The notes beneath the pieces are model-generated. The model saw nothing but the letters and a program-made list of their open reading frames with translations. It searched no databases and was not told the DNA's origin. Below are positions 16,751 through 25,420 of a stretch of 43,798 nucleotides of DNA, in pieces. Source of the DNA: an uncultured Neomegalonema sp. (lineage in GTDB: Bacteria > Pseudomonadota > Alphaproteobacteria > Rhodobacterales > Rhodobacteraceae). The translations under genes and the position numbers were made by a program. Each line of letters starts with the position of its first letter. Position 1 is the stretch's first letter. Where the stretch lies: NCBI GenBank assembly GCA_937990185.1, contig CALKBI010000027.1, positions 1-43,798 on the forward strand, in the 5' to 3' direction.

Positions 16751-18547
16751 TCACACAGGCGAAATCCCTGCGGTGGCTTCTTCGAGCCATTCGCGGGTTT
16801 CGTCATCCAACATTGGATAAAGTGCCTCATAGACGCGCGAATGATAGGCATTCAGCCAAGCGATATGCTCGGGACCAAGCAACGATGGTTCGACCAAGCG
16901 CAGATCTATCGGCGCGAGTGTAATGGTCTCAAATCCCAGCATCTCCCGATCACCGCCATCAGGCACGGTCGGCTCATCGACGATGACGAGATTTTCGATG
17001 CGGATACCAAAAGCACCCTCTTTGTAATATCCCGGCTCATTCGACAGGATCATCCCCGGCTCGAGGGCGACCGTGCTGCGTTTCGAGATACCACATGGCC
17101 CCTCATGCACACCCAGGTAAGAGCCGACCCCATGCCCGGTCCCATGATCGAAATCCATGCCCGCACGCCACAACGCCATCCGCGCCATAACATCAAGCTG
17201 TACCCCGGTTGTGCCTTTGGGAAAACGCGCCAAGGTCACGTCGATCATACCGCGCAGCACCAGCGTAAACGCCTTGCGATGCTCCGCCGTCGGTTCACCA
17301 ACAGCAATCGTTCTGGTGATGTCTGTTGTTCCATCACGATACTGGCCACCGGAATCGACCAGATAGAGCGAATTGCCAGAGATTTTTAGATCGCTTTCAC
17401 GGTTGACGCGGTAATGCGGCAAGGCTCCATGCTCGCCAAAGCCGGAGATCGTATCGAAGCTGATGTCTTCCAGCTTTCCTGTTTCCTCGCGAAATTTTTC
17501 GAGCTTTTCTGCAGCAGAAATTTCCGTCAACTCGCCAGCGCCAACTGCGCCATCAAACCAGCACAGAAAACGTGCCATTGCCGCGCCATCGCGCAAGTGA
17601 GCCTTTCGCGTGCCTTCTTTTTCGGTCCGGTTTTTTCGCGCTTTCGGCAAGATGCATGGGTCACTCGCCCATATAACGCTCGCTTCGCCTTCGATCAGTA
17701 AGGAGGAGACAGCACAAGGCGCGGTCATCACCTCGACTCCGATGCGCTTGCCGGAAAAGCCCTTCAATGCGTCTATAAAATCCGAGGGCGGCACAATGCG
17801 GATATCACTGCCCAAATGCTGCTGCATGGGGGCTTCTATTTTTTCCTGCTCGAAAAAAAGATCGACAGTGCCGTTCCGGTGAAGAATGGCAAACCCGAGC
17901 GCAACCGGCGTATGCGAGAGATCTCCGCCCCGAATATTCAAAAGCCAATTGATCGAGTCAGGCAGAGTCAGAACAAACGCATCCAGGTTTTCTGCATCAA
18001 GTTTCTTGGCCGCATCACTGCGCTTTTCTTCAGACGAGACCCCGGCAAAAGATTTTGGGTGAACCGACGCAACCCCCATTGGCGGCGAGGGTTGATCGGG
18101 CCAAACCGCATCAATCGGATTCTCGTGCAAAGCGCGCAGCGTTGCTCCGGCTTCAAAGCGCCGCTTTTGTGCCTCGGTCAAAAGCCATTGATCAAAGCCG
18201 ACAATGCCATCACCCGCACATTCCGCGAGCCAATCTTCCGGTTTTTGATCTTCGATCTGAACGGGTGTGAAGGCGTTCAGGTCAAGCTGTTCCTGCGCCT
18301 GCAGCGTATAACGCCCGTCAATAAAGACTGCCGCTTTGTCCCGCATGACAATGCAAAGACCCGCAGAGCCGGTAAATCCGGTCAACCAGCGCAAGCGTTC
18401 ATCACGCGCAGGAACATATTCGCCCTGATGCGCATCGGAACGCGGCACTATAAATCCATCAAGCCCGAGACGATCCAATTCGGACCGCAGGGCCGCTAAC
18501 CGCTCCGCACCGAGATCGTGCGAGGGAGTTTCAAATGACTGGTACAT
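16751..18547 (-). CDS. pepP: Aminopeptidase P family (Xaa-Pro) metallopeptidase
   Basis: M24B peptidases remove an N-terminal residue preceding proline using two metal ions. The 598-residue length, with two creatinase-like N-terminal domains and a C-terminal pita-bread domain, matches the long eukaryote-like aminopeptidase P found in alphaproteobacteria. Metal ligands are visible: the two aspartates in YLVDSGGQYRDGTTDITRT, the histidine in HGTGHGVGSYLGVHEGP, and the glutamates in LSNEPGYY and IRIENLV. N-terminus MYQSFETPSHDLGAERLAAL. It is convergent with the TadG-like gene and divergent from the DUF6494 gene. The symbol is used for the family. Confidence 0.93.
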   Translation of the reverse strand: MYQSFETPSHDLGAERLAALRSELDRLGLDGFIVPRSDAHQGEYVPARDERLRWLTGFTGSAGLCIVMRDKAAVFIDGRYTLQAQEQLDLNAFTPVQIEDQKPEDWLAECAGDGIVGFDQWLLTEAQKRRFEAGATLRALHENPIDAVWPDQPSPPMGVASVHPKSFAGVSSEEKRSDAAKKLDAENLDAFVLTLPDSINWLLNIRGGDLSHTPVALGFAILHRNGTVDLFFEQEKIEAPMQQHLGSDIRIVPPSDFIDALKGFSGKRIGVEVMTAPCAVSSLLIEGEASVIWASDPCILPKARKNRTEKEGTRKAHLRDGAAMARFLCWFDGAVGAGELTEISAAEKLEKFREETGKLEDISFDTISGFGEHGALPHYRVNRESDLKISGNSLYLVDSGGQYRDGTTDITRTIAVGEPTAEHRKAFTLVLRGMIDVTLARFPKGTTGVQLDVMARMALWRAGMDFDHGTGHGVGSYLGVHEGPCGISKRSTVALEPGMILSNEPGYYKEGAFGIRIENLVIVDEPTVPDGGDREMLGFETITLAPIDLRLVEPSLLGPEHIAWLNAYHSRVYEALYPMLDDETREWLEEATAGISPV

Positions 18548-18715
18548 ACGCTTTCATGGCACGGGTTTTCGCCCTGCGCCAGCCTCTCATGAAGGGTGCT
18601 ATCGCATGGCTCTAACCAATCAATCTGACACACCACTGGAAATTACCCAGCTTCCCCGCTATTTGGGTGTTGAAGATTGATGCTCCCGATTGGAGCACAC
18701 GGGGATTATGAAAAA

Positions 18716-18940
18716 ATGAGCGACAATCCGGTAGGCACTGAAGCCTTCAATATGAGTATGCGCAAGTTCCTGAAACAGGTCGGTGTGACCTCACAGCAGG
18801 AAATTGAAAACGCGATTCGCAAAGCGCATGATGCAGGGCAACTGCAAGGCAAAGACGCTGTTTCAGCCAAAGTAACGCTTACGATTGAAGGGCTGGACAT
18901 CAACCATACGGTTGATGGCGCGATAAGGTTGTCCGAATGA
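18716..18940 (+). CDS. DUF6494-type small protein, first gene of the Mrp module
   Basis: The open frame starts at 18677, but the conserved-looking part begins MSDNPVGTEAFNMSMRKFLK at ATG 18716, giving 74 residues. The pattern FNMSxRKFLKxVGVTSQxEIE, then a C-terminal beta segment (KVTLTIEGLDINHTVDGAIRLSE), matches what I recall as DUF6494, a family of unknown function found beside Mrp/NBP35 genes in alphaproteobacteria. The stop overlaps the Mrp start as ATGA, so the two are co-translated. GGGGA lies about 12 bases upstream of the chosen ATG. No catalytic motif is visible; an adaptor role to Mrp is only a guess. Confidence 0.75.
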   Translation: MSDNPVGTEAFNMSMRKFLKQVGVTSQQEIENAIRKAHDAGQLQGKDAVSAKVTLTIEGLDINHTVDGAIRLSE

Positions 18941-20088
18941 GTGACGCCTTAAAAGACGCCGTTTTATCTGCATTATCTCAAGTTTCCGACCCCGCTAAAG
19001 GGAAAGATATTGTCTCCGCCGGCATGGTGCAGGGCCTTGTCGTGAAGGGCGGCGCTGTTGGTTTTGCCCTTGAGGTTGACCCGCAACGCGGCGCAGCGCT
19101 GGAACCTCTGCGAAAAGCCGCTGAAGAAGCCGCTAAATCAGTCGAAGGCGTCTCTTCTGCGTCTGTTGTCTTGACCGCACACTCTACTGAACCGGGTAGC
19201 GCGCCGCCACCGCCACCGGCAAACTCGCCATTTGATAAGCCTGTTGGCGGAAAAGGCCCGCCTCCGAGCCTTGGAATGGCAAAATCCGGCGACAAACCAA
19301 TCCCAACCTCTAAAGACACCGGCCCTATCGAAGGGATTGACCGCATTATCGCGGTTGGTTCCGGCAAGGGCGGAGTCGGAAAATCAACAGTCGCATCGAA
19401 TCTTGCATTAGCACTAGCCGCGCAGGGGCTTAAAATCGGCCTCCTCGACGCGGATGTTTATGGACCGTCGCAGCCTCGGATGCTTGGCGTCTCGGGGCGG
19501 CCATCGACACCGGATGGGCAGACGATTTTACCCCTGCGCAACTATGGCGTAACGGTAATGTCTATGGGTTTTATGCTGGAAGAGGACCAATCGGTCGTCT
19601 GGCGCGGCCCCATGCTCATGAGCGCTTTGCAGCAAATGTTGCGGCAAGTTCAATGGGGTAAGCTCGATATTTTGATTGTTGATCTACCCCCCGGTACGGG
19701 CGACGTACAATTAACGCTGAGCCAAAAGACCGACGTACATGGTGCGGTCATCGTCTCGACACCGCAGGATATTGCGCTGCTCGATGCCAAAAAAGCCTTG
19801 GATATGTTCAGCAAAATGGACGTGCCAATCTTGGGCATGATCGAGAATATGAGCACATATGTTTGCCCGAACTGCGATCATGAGGCTCATATCTTCGGAC
19901 ATGGCGGCGCACGGGCAGAAGCGGAACGGCTTGACCTGCCGTTCCTTGGCGAGATTCCGCTCGATATCGACATTCGTACATCGTCAGATGGCGGCGCGCC
20001 GATTGTCGTCTCGAAACCCCAAAGCCCGCAAGCAAAGCGGTTCAAAGAAATCGCGGCACAACTGGCCCCTAAAGGAGACGCCTCTTGA
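18937..20088 (+). CDS. apbC: Mrp/NBP35-family iron-sulfur cluster carrier ATPase
   Basis: Cytoplasmic P-loop ATPase that carries and transfers Fe-S clusters. The 383 residues comprise an N-terminal MIP18/DUF59 domain (about 1-90), a proline-rich linker (about 88-125) and the ParA-like ATPase. The deviant Walker A motif GSGKGGVGKS spans 141-150. The cluster-binding pair C310-P-N-C313 is present and should bridge a 4Fe-4S cluster in a dimer. The ATG at 18937 overlaps the DUF6494 stop. Next downstream are a biotin/lipoate-ligase-like gene and a DUF6505-like gene on the same strand, suggesting a shared maturation task. Confidence 0.95.
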   Translation: MSDALKDAVLSALSQVSDPAKGKDIVSAGMVQGLVVKGGAVGFALEVDPQRGAALEPLRKAAEEAAKSVEGVSSASVVLTAHSTEPGSAPPPPPANSPFDKPVGGKGPPPSLGMAKSGDKPIPTSKDTGPIEGIDRIIAVGSGKGGVGKSTVASNLALALAAQGLKIGLLDADVYGPSQPRMLGVSGRPSTPDGQTILPLRNYGVTVMSMGFMLEEDQSVVWRGPMLMSALQQMLRQVQWGKLDILIVDLPPGTGDVQLTLSQKTDVHGAVIVSTPQDIALLDAKKALDMFSKMDVPILGMIENMSTYVCPNCDHEAHIFGHGGARAEAERLDLPFLGEIPLDIDIRTSSDGGAPIVVSKPQSPQAKRFKEIAAQLAPKGDAS

Positions 20089-20119
20089 CTTTCGGGGGCG
20101 GACACTCTGACCTGAGCCA

Positions 20120-20908
20120 ATGACAATCGCTTACGATCCAACAATGCCCGGCGACGGGGAGGCTCCGACCTTCCCGCCGTTACTGCGCGGTATCGAGGTA
20201 AAGGCGGGTATGGACCCCTTTGCCAAGGCAATCTCGGATGCCGGACGCGGGGTTGCAGAGGTCGGGGATCTCTACTGGTCGCCGGATAAAACAATCATGC
20301 AAGCCGCCATTGTCTTCGCACCGGAAGAACCCTTGGTCGAAGCACTGCCAATTTTGTTTGCGGTAGCGAATGGCTTGAACGATTGCATTGGCGCTCTGGC
20401 CCCGCCCGAAGTCGGCGTACAGCATGTTTGGCCCGACGGGATCAAGGTCAATGGCGCGTGGTGCGGCGCGCTGCGTGTAGATGCCTCGACACGGGATGCG
20501 GCGGCGATACCGGAGTGGCTCGTTGTCGGCATTTCGCTCGCGATGCGCTGGGATGAAAACGGCCCCAATCCCGGCGAAGCCCCGGACCTGACCGCCCTCA
20601 GCGAAGAAGGCTGCGGCCATCTCAGTGCGGTGCGCTTGCTGGAAAGCTGGGCGCGGCATACGCTGACTTGGGTGAACACGTGGGAAGAAGGCGAACTGCG
20701 CGCGATCACCGATGGCTGGTTAAGCCGGGCGGATGGGCGCGGCGAGACAGTAGCCTTCGAGCATGATGGCACGACGCAGCGCGGAGAGTTTCTAGGCTTG
20801 GATGAAGGCGGCGGCATGATCCTGAAGACCGAAAGCGGCAGCAGCGCCCTGCCCTTGCTGCCCATTTTGGACGCGCCGCGCGTCTGGCCGCCACAAGTTA
20901 TTGGGTAA
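20120..20908 (+). CDS. Biotin/lipoate-protein-ligase-family protein
   Basis: The 262-residue protein resembles an alphaproteobacterial family annotated as biotin/lipoate--protein ligase family. The ligase-like core is about residues 30-185 (AVANGLNDCIGALAPPEVGVQHVWPDGIKVNGAWCGALRVD, with the HVWPDGIKVNG segment akin to the lysine-bearing WPNDI-(Y/L)-V segment of BirA/LplA enzymes). A small C-terminal domain follows (WLSRADGRGE then FLGLDEGGGMIL), like the BPL_C barrel. The classical GRGRxGR motif of biotin ligases is not evident, so substrate and even activity are uncertain. It lies 31 bp downstream of the Mrp gene and 9 bp upstream of the DUF6505-like gene. Confidence 0.75.
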   Translation: MTIAYDPTMPGDGEAPTFPPLLRGIEVKAGMDPFAKAISDAGRGVAEVGDLYWSPDKTIMQAAIVFAPEEPLVEALPILFAVANGLNDCIGALAPPEVGVQHVWPDGIKVNGAWCGALRVDASTRDAAAIPEWLVVGISLAMRWDENGPNPGEAPDLTALSEEGCGHLSAVRLLESWARHTLTWVNTWEEGELRAITDGWLSRADGRGETVAFEHDGTTQRGEFLGLDEGGGMILKTESGSSALPLLPILDAPRVWPPQVIG

Positions 20909-20917
20909 GGTGATATC

Positions 20918-21430
20918 ATGAAGCTGGCCCGCACAATCCGATTTGACGAAAGCGATGAGAATGTCTTTCGCCGCTCTGCTGATGCGGGGGAATGGGCGAT
21001 CTCCGGCGCGTTTGCGTTTTCGGATTTCGTGCAAGACGACCTGAAAGGCAAACCGAGACAAGAGTTCCGTAATGGCTGGCTCTCCCTCGAAGGCTTCGGG
21101 CGTGCGACGTTTGTGGCAACGGCGGAGATTGACCAAAGCGAAGTTGATGCTCTGGTGATGAAACTCGCCGCGCATTTCATGCAGGAATACGGCGCGCCGT
21201 CGATTGAGGATGCTCTGCCGGTCGCCGAAAACGAAGTGCAGCACATGCTGGACCTCTGCGAAGAACACCGCGCCAATACGCTGTTGGTGGTCGAGCGCGA
21301 GTTGACCGAAGCCGGTGTGCGCGAAGCCTTTCGCGTGATCGAAGTCGCCGACGCCGGTGTCGTCGATGTCCTCGGCCCGATGGCCGACCACGCGATTGAG
21401 ATGAGTCAGGTTCCAAATTTGAAGGATTGA
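20918..21430 (+). CDS. DUF6505-like protein of unknown function
   Basis: The 170-residue soluble protein begins MKLARTIRFDESDENVFRRS. It has no signal peptide, membrane helix or recognised catalytic motif; acidic throughout. I recall such proteins as DUF6505, seen next to the ligase-like family above. The start at 20918 follows AAGGTGAT. It ends the + strand module before a repeat-rich spacer. Conserved linkage with the ligase-like and Mrp genes is the main clue to function. Confidence 0.7.
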   Translation: MKLARTIRFDESDENVFRRSADAGEWAISGAFAFSDFVQDDLKGKPRQEFRNGWLSLEGFGRATFVATAEIDQSEVDALVMKLAAHFMQEYGAPSIEDALPVAENEVQHMLDLCEEHRANTLLVVERELTEAGVREAFRVIEVADAGVVDVLGPMADHAIEMSQVPNLKD

Positions 21431-21464
21431 TTTTCGCGGAGCCGGTCATTGGCTTTTCGTGTCG

Positions 21465-21482
21465 TTCCCGCGCAAGCGGGAA
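21465..21482. repeat. Extragenic palindrome
   Basis: Arms ttcccgc (21465-21471) and gcgggaa (21476-21482) around gcaa, preceded by gtcg and followed by tc. This is the widespread proteobacterial repeat of the gtcattcccgc-gcgggaatc type. Confidence 0.65.
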
Positions 21483-21510
21483 TCTTTTCTGATTTCAAAC
21501 AGATGCTCGC

Positions 21511-21527
21511 TTTCGCGGAGCGAAAGA
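21511..21527. repeat. Triloop hairpin repeat
   Basis: Arms ctttcgc and gcgaaag around GGA, a member of the GC-NNN-GC hairpin group. Confidence 0.5.
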
Positions 21528-21659
21528 AAAAATGGGAGCCGCGCCAGCGGCGACACGCGCCTGCCCAACGCAAGCGAAAGCGCCGCGTAGCCCACGGCGG
21601 GCGCGTAAACGCACCCCCCTCGGTCAGGCGCTTTGTTCTTAAGGTCAAAAAAGACTGCT

Positions 21660-21693
21660 CAAGCTCTCGGTATTTGCTGCGCAAAAACCTGCC
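21660..21693. repeat. 34-bp interspersed repeat, copy 2
   Basis: One mismatch to 3397-3430 over 34 bases. Its core ggtatttgc / gcaaaaacc flanks a TGC loop (TTC in copy 1). Confidence 0.8.
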
Positions 21694-21726
21694 GCGATAG
21701 GACTTCGCTAAAAGTCCACGTCAGCC

Positions 21727-21745
21727 GCGTTTGCTGCGCAAACGC
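21727..21745. repeat. Triloop hairpin repeat, end of uvrD
   Basis: Arms gcgtttgc (21727-21734) and gcaaacgc (21738-21745) around TGC, three bases beyond the uvrD stop. The same two arms with an AAA loop occur at 42566-42584 right after thrS. Could serve as a 3' stem-loop. Confidence 0.7.
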
Positions 21746-21747
21746 TT

Positions 21748-24165
21748 TTAAAAAGGAACCTCGTCATCCAGCCCACCGGCTTTCTCAGCCTTGGTGACAT
21801 AGCTCGCAACGACCTTTTTCGTACCGGCTTTCTCGAAAGCCACTGAAAGCTTATCATCGTCAATCTGCTCGACTGCGCCGTAGCCGAATTTCTGGTGGAA
21901 CACGCGGTCGCCGATATCGAAATCGGGGATAGCTTTGGCGTCGATGATTACAGGATCACGGCGCGCGGTTTTGGCGGCGTTGGCTTGCATCCGTTTCCAG
22001 CCCGGCGAGTTATAGACATTCGCCTCGCCCGCCCGCTTTTCGATGTTCGAGGAATAGCCCCCGCCGACATCGGCCATGCCGCCATTGCCGTAATTGGACG
22101 CACCGCCATAAGCGCCGCCGTATAATCCGGGCGGGGTCATTACCTCGACATGGGCCTCGGGCAGTTCATCGACAAAACGCGAGGGCATCGAGCTTTGCCA
22201 TTGATTATAGATACGCCGGTTCGCGGCAAACGTAATCGTACAGAGCGCCCGCGCGCGGGTGATGCCGACATAGGCAAGGCGGCGTTCTTCTTCCAAGCCT
22301 TTCTTCCCGCTCTCATCCATCGAGCGTTGCGAGGGGAACAACCCGTCTTCCCATCCCGGCAGGAACACGGCATCAAACTCCAAGCCTTTCGCGGCATGGA
22401 GCGTCATAATCGAAATGCATTCCGCGCCCTTTTCCTGCGCGTTATCCATCACCAATGAGACGTGCTCCAAAAACCCGCCAAGATTTTCAAACTCGGAGAT
22501 CGACCGCACAAGTTCTTTAAGGTTTTCAAGACGCCCCGGCGCATCCGCCGATTTGTCATTCTTCCACATCTCGGTGTAACCGCTCTCGTCCAGAATGGTT
22601 TCCACCAACTCATGATGCGCGAGGTCGGAATCTTGATCGGACAGGATTGCGCGCCAGCGTTCAAAATTCTCGACCAACCCGCGCAAGGAATTTCGCGCCC
22701 GTGCCGACAAGCCTTCGCCTTCGGACAGCATCGCCGCTGCACGAGGCAATGAAATATTCGCCGCCCGCGCCGCATCGTTGATGGTGGCAACAGCTTTATC
22801 ACCAAGACCCCGACGCGGCGTGTTGACGATCCGCTCGAAGGCAAGCCCGTCATCGGGCTGAACAACGCAGCGGATATAGGCGATGGCATCGCGGATTTCT
22901 TGGCGCTCATAAAACCGAGGCCCGCCAATCACACGATACGGCATCCCGATGGAAAGGAATCGATCCTCAAAGCTGCGCATTTGATGCGAGGCGCGCACCA
23001 GCACCGCCATTTGATCGAGACTGAGCGGGTTCAGATCGCGTGTACCCCGTTGCAGGCTTTCGGCCTCTTCGCCAATCCAGCGCGCCTCTTCATCGCCGTC
23101 CCAGACACCCATGAGACGGACTTTCTCGCCCTCTTCGGTATCCGTCCAGAGCGTCTTACCGAGACGATCTTCGTTGCCTTTGATCACACCGGAGGCGGCG
23201 GCAAGGATATGCGGGGTTGAGCGATAGTTTTGCTCCAGCCGCACCACCGTTGCGCCGGGGAAATCCTTCTCAAATTTGAGAATGTTGCCGACCTCAGCCC
23301 CGCGCCAACCATAGATCGACTGGTCGTCATCGCCAACGCAGCAGATGTTTTTATGCCCCTGCGCAAGCAACCGCAGCCAGAGGTATTGCGCGACATTGGT
23401 ATCCTGATACTCGTCTACAAGGATATACCGGAAATACCGTTGATACTGCGCAAGGATGTCTTCGTGCTTTTGCAGGATCGTGAGAGTGTGCAGCAGCAAA
23501 TCTCCGAAATCCGCCGCATTGAGCGTGACCAACCGCGCCTGATATTCGCGGTAAAGCGCGCCGCCCTGCCCGGTGGCATATTGCGCGGCTTCGATCTCAG
23601 GCACTTTATCCGGCGTCCAGCCCCGGTTCTTCCAGCTGTCGATAAACCCTGCCAGCATCCGCGCAGGCCAGCGCTTTTCGTCGATATTCTCGGCTCTGAT
23701 AAGCTGTTTCAGCAGACGGATTTGATCGTCGGTATCAAGGATCGTGAAATTCGATTGCAGGCCGACGAGTTCCGCATGACGGCGCAGCATCTTAGCGCTA
23801 ACCGAGTGGAACGTTCCAAGCCACGGCATCCCCTCGACCGCGTAACCGATCAACGAGCCAATCCGCTCACGCATCTCCCGCGCGGCTTTGTTAGTGAAGG
23901 TCACGCAAAGCAACTCGTTCGGGCGCGCCTTGCGGGTGTTCAGCAAATGCGCGGTGCGGGTCGTCAGCACACGGGTTTTGCCTGTACCCGCCCCTGCAAG
24001 CACAAGCACAGGACCATCCAGCGCCTCGGTCGCTTCGCGTTGCGCCGGATTCAGCGCATCAAGATAAGGCGTTGCGGCCTGCGGCGGCACGGCGGCGGCA
24101 CGCTGGCTTAGGGGGATATCGCCGGACGGTGCGGCGAAACTCTCATCGGCAAAGGGATCAGACAT
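21748..24165 (-). CDS. uvrD: ATP-dependent DNA helicase UvrD/PcrA
   Basis: Superfamily 1A 3'-5' helicase for nucleotide excision and mismatch repair. The 805-residue protein has all SF1 motifs: Walker A AGAGTGKT near residue 60, DEYQDTN (Walker B), GDDDQSIYGWRGA (motif III), QNYRST (motif IV), and LHAAKGLEFDAVFLPGWEDG (motif V). VGITRAR (motif VI) closes the core. The C-terminus has the PcrA/UvrD tail domain (GDRVFHQKFGYGAVEQI) that binds RNA polymerase. A glycine/tyrosine-rich linker (GGAYGGASNYGNGG) precedes it. Start at ATG 24165. It is divergent from the SDH operon across about 190 bp. Confidence 0.96.
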   Translation of the reverse strand: MSDPFADESFAAPSGDIPLSQRAAAVPPQAATPYLDALNPAQREATEALDGPVLVLAGAGTGKTRVLTTRTAHLLNTRKARPNELLCVTFTNKAAREMRERIGSLIGYAVEGMPWLGTFHSVSAKMLRRHAELVGLQSNFTILDTDDQIRLLKQLIRAENIDEKRWPARMLAGFIDSWKNRGWTPDKVPEIEAAQYATGQGGALYREYQARLVTLNAADFGDLLLHTLTILQKHEDILAQYQRYFRYILVDEYQDTNVAQYLWLRLLAQGHKNICCVGDDDQSIYGWRGAEVGNILKFEKDFPGATVVRLEQNYRSTPHILAAASGVIKGNEDRLGKTLWTDTEEGEKVRLMGVWDGDEEARWIGEEAESLQRGTRDLNPLSLDQMAVLVRASHQMRSFEDRFLSIGMPYRVIGGPRFYERQEIRDAIAYIRCVVQPDDGLAFERIVNTPRRGLGDKAVATINDAARAANISLPRAAAMLSEGEGLSARARNSLRGLVENFERWRAILSDQDSDLAHHELVETILDESGYTEMWKNDKSADAPGRLENLKELVRSISEFENLGGFLEHVSLVMDNAQEKGAECISIMTLHAAKGLEFDAVFLPGWEDGLFPSQRSMDESGKKGLEEERRLAYVGITRARALCTITFAANRRIYNQWQSSMPSRFVDELPEAHVEVMTPPGLYGGAYGGASNYGNGGMADVGGGYSSNIEKRAGEANVYNSPGWKRMQANAAKTARRDPVIIDAKAIPDFDIGDRVFHQKFGYGAVEQIDDDKLSVAFEKAGTKKVVASYVTKAEKAGGLDDEVPF

Positions 24166-24359
24166 AGCATTGTTCTAACGCCCGCACGGATCAGTGAAAA
24201 CCCCGAAGTTCACAAATTGTTCAAAATTTCATAACTTGGCCCATGACGGAGGCGTGCTTGCACTATTCGCCGGATTAAGACTACGCTCGAAGCTCACCGT
24301 CGGATGTTTCAAACGCACGCGCCAGACATGATATCGGGGCCGCGATCATAAGGTACGCT

Positions 24360-25091
24360 GTGACAAGCACTGCAAAAACTCTTGATGTGTCGGTCTGGCG
24401 ATCCAATGACACCGGCGGAGCGTTTCAAGCTTTTGCCGTGCCTATTCAAGAAAGCCAGACGATCCTTGATGTCGTCGCGTGGATTCAACAAAACGAAGAC
24501 CCCACGCTCGCGTATCGCTTTGCCTGCCGTGTCGGGATGTGCGGCTCTTGTGCGATGATGGTCAATGGAAAGCCGCGCTGGACCTGCCGAACCCATGTTC
24601 AAAAAGTCATCAGCGGCAATAAGATAGAGATTGCGCCGCTGCGCAACTTACCCGTCATCAAAGACCTCGCAACCGACATGGACCCGTTCTTTGACAAATG
24701 GGTCAAGGCGGAAGGGGTATTTCATCCCTCAAAAACCCGCGATGATGCGATTGAGCAGATCGACCCGACCAGCCATGAACGCACGGAAGCGGATATCGGC
24801 ATTGAGTGCATCAATTGCTCGATTTGTTATGCGGCGTGCGATGCGGTTTCGACAACAGAAGATTATCTTGGACCGGCAGCGCTGAACCGCGCTTGGACGC
24901 TGTTTAATGACGCCAAAGACAGCGGGAAACAGACCATCCTTGATGCGGTCTCCGCCAATGGGGGCTGTCATTCCTGTCACAGCATGGGCAGTTGCGCCGA
25001 GGCTTGCCCGAACGAGTTGAACCCGATGGCCTCTATTGCCGGTTTGAAACGCGAGACGGCGAAGGCGTTTTTCGCCCGGAGAAAGTCATGA
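24360..25091 (+). CDS. sdhB: Succinate dehydrogenase/fumarate reductase iron-sulfur subunit
   Basis: Electron-transfer subunit with three clusters. The 2Fe-2S ligands are in CRVGMCGSCAMMVNGKPRWTC, the 4Fe-4S ligands in CINCSICYAACD, and the 3Fe-4S ligands in CHSCHSMGSCAEACP. The 243-residue length is typical. It starts with GTG at 24360, with AAGGT six bases upstream. The order is B - anchor - anchor - A with ATGA overlaps at each junction, unlike the usual alphaproteobacterial sdhCDAB order, so this is probably a second, specialised complex. The following hydratase genes support a role in succinate/fumarate-type chemistry. Confidence 0.93.
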   Translation: MTSTAKTLDVSVWRSNDTGGAFQAFAVPIQESQTILDVVAWIQQNEDPTLAYRFACRVGMCGSCAMMVNGKPRWTCRTHVQKVISGNKIEIAPLRNLPVIKDLATDMDPFFDKWVKAEGVFHPSKTRDDAIEQIDPTSHERTEADIGIECINCSICYAACDAVSTTEDYLGPAALNRAWTLFNDAKDSGKQTILDAVSANGGCHSCHSMGSCAEACPNELNPMASIAGLKRETAKAFFARRKS

Positions 25092-25420
25092 CTGACCTCT
25101 GGCTTTATATGGCGCAACGGATAAGCGCGCTTGTTATGGCGCCGCTTGTGCTGGGCCATATAGCGGTGATGATCTACGCGATCCAAGGCGGGTTATCCGC
25201 AGGAGAAATCCTTGGCCGCACGCAGGGCAGTTTCGGCTGGGCGCTGTTCTATGGCACATTCGTTGTCGCGGTTTCGATCCATGCTGCGATTGGGCTGCGG
25301 ACCATAGCCTTTGAGGTGCTCGGCCTAAAGGGTAGCGCACTCACTGTGTTTGCGTGGGTTGTCTTTTTGGTGCTGTTCGTGATGGGCGCGCAGGCGGTTT
25401 ATGCGGTGACGGCGACATGA
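25088..25420 (+). CDS. SDH/FRD membrane anchor subunit, first
   Basis: The frame is open from 24992, but ATG 25088 overlaps the sdhB stop (ATGA) and begins MTDLWLYMAQRISALVMAPL, giving 110 residues with three transmembrane helices. The arginine-serine pair (AQRIS) near the N-terminus and the histidine in LGHIAVM are quinone- and heme-type features of SdhC/SdhD anchors. A second histidine (SIHAAIG) lies in helix II. Its small size and three-helix layout fit the SdhD/FrdC class. Confidence 0.85.
   Translation: MTDLWLYMAQRISALVMAPLVLGHIAVMIYAIQGGLSAGEILGRTQGSFGWALFYGTFVVAVSIHAAIGLRTIAFEVLGLKGSALTVFAWVVFLVLFVMGAQAVYAVTAT

Larger units (their letters stand above)
21431..21747. other. Repeat-dense spacer downstream of uvrD
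   Basis: This convergent spacer of about 315 bp holds no gene that I can support, but at least four repeat elements: the palindrome 21465-21482, a 7-bp stem at 21511-21527, the 34-bp repeat copy 2 at 21660-21693 and the hairpin 21727-21745. It appears to be a landing zone for extragenic repeats. Confidence 0.6.

Noticed and set aside
21431..21747. CRISPR-like array in the repeat-dense spacer
   Set aside because: The elements differ from each other and have no regular spacing or unique spacers.
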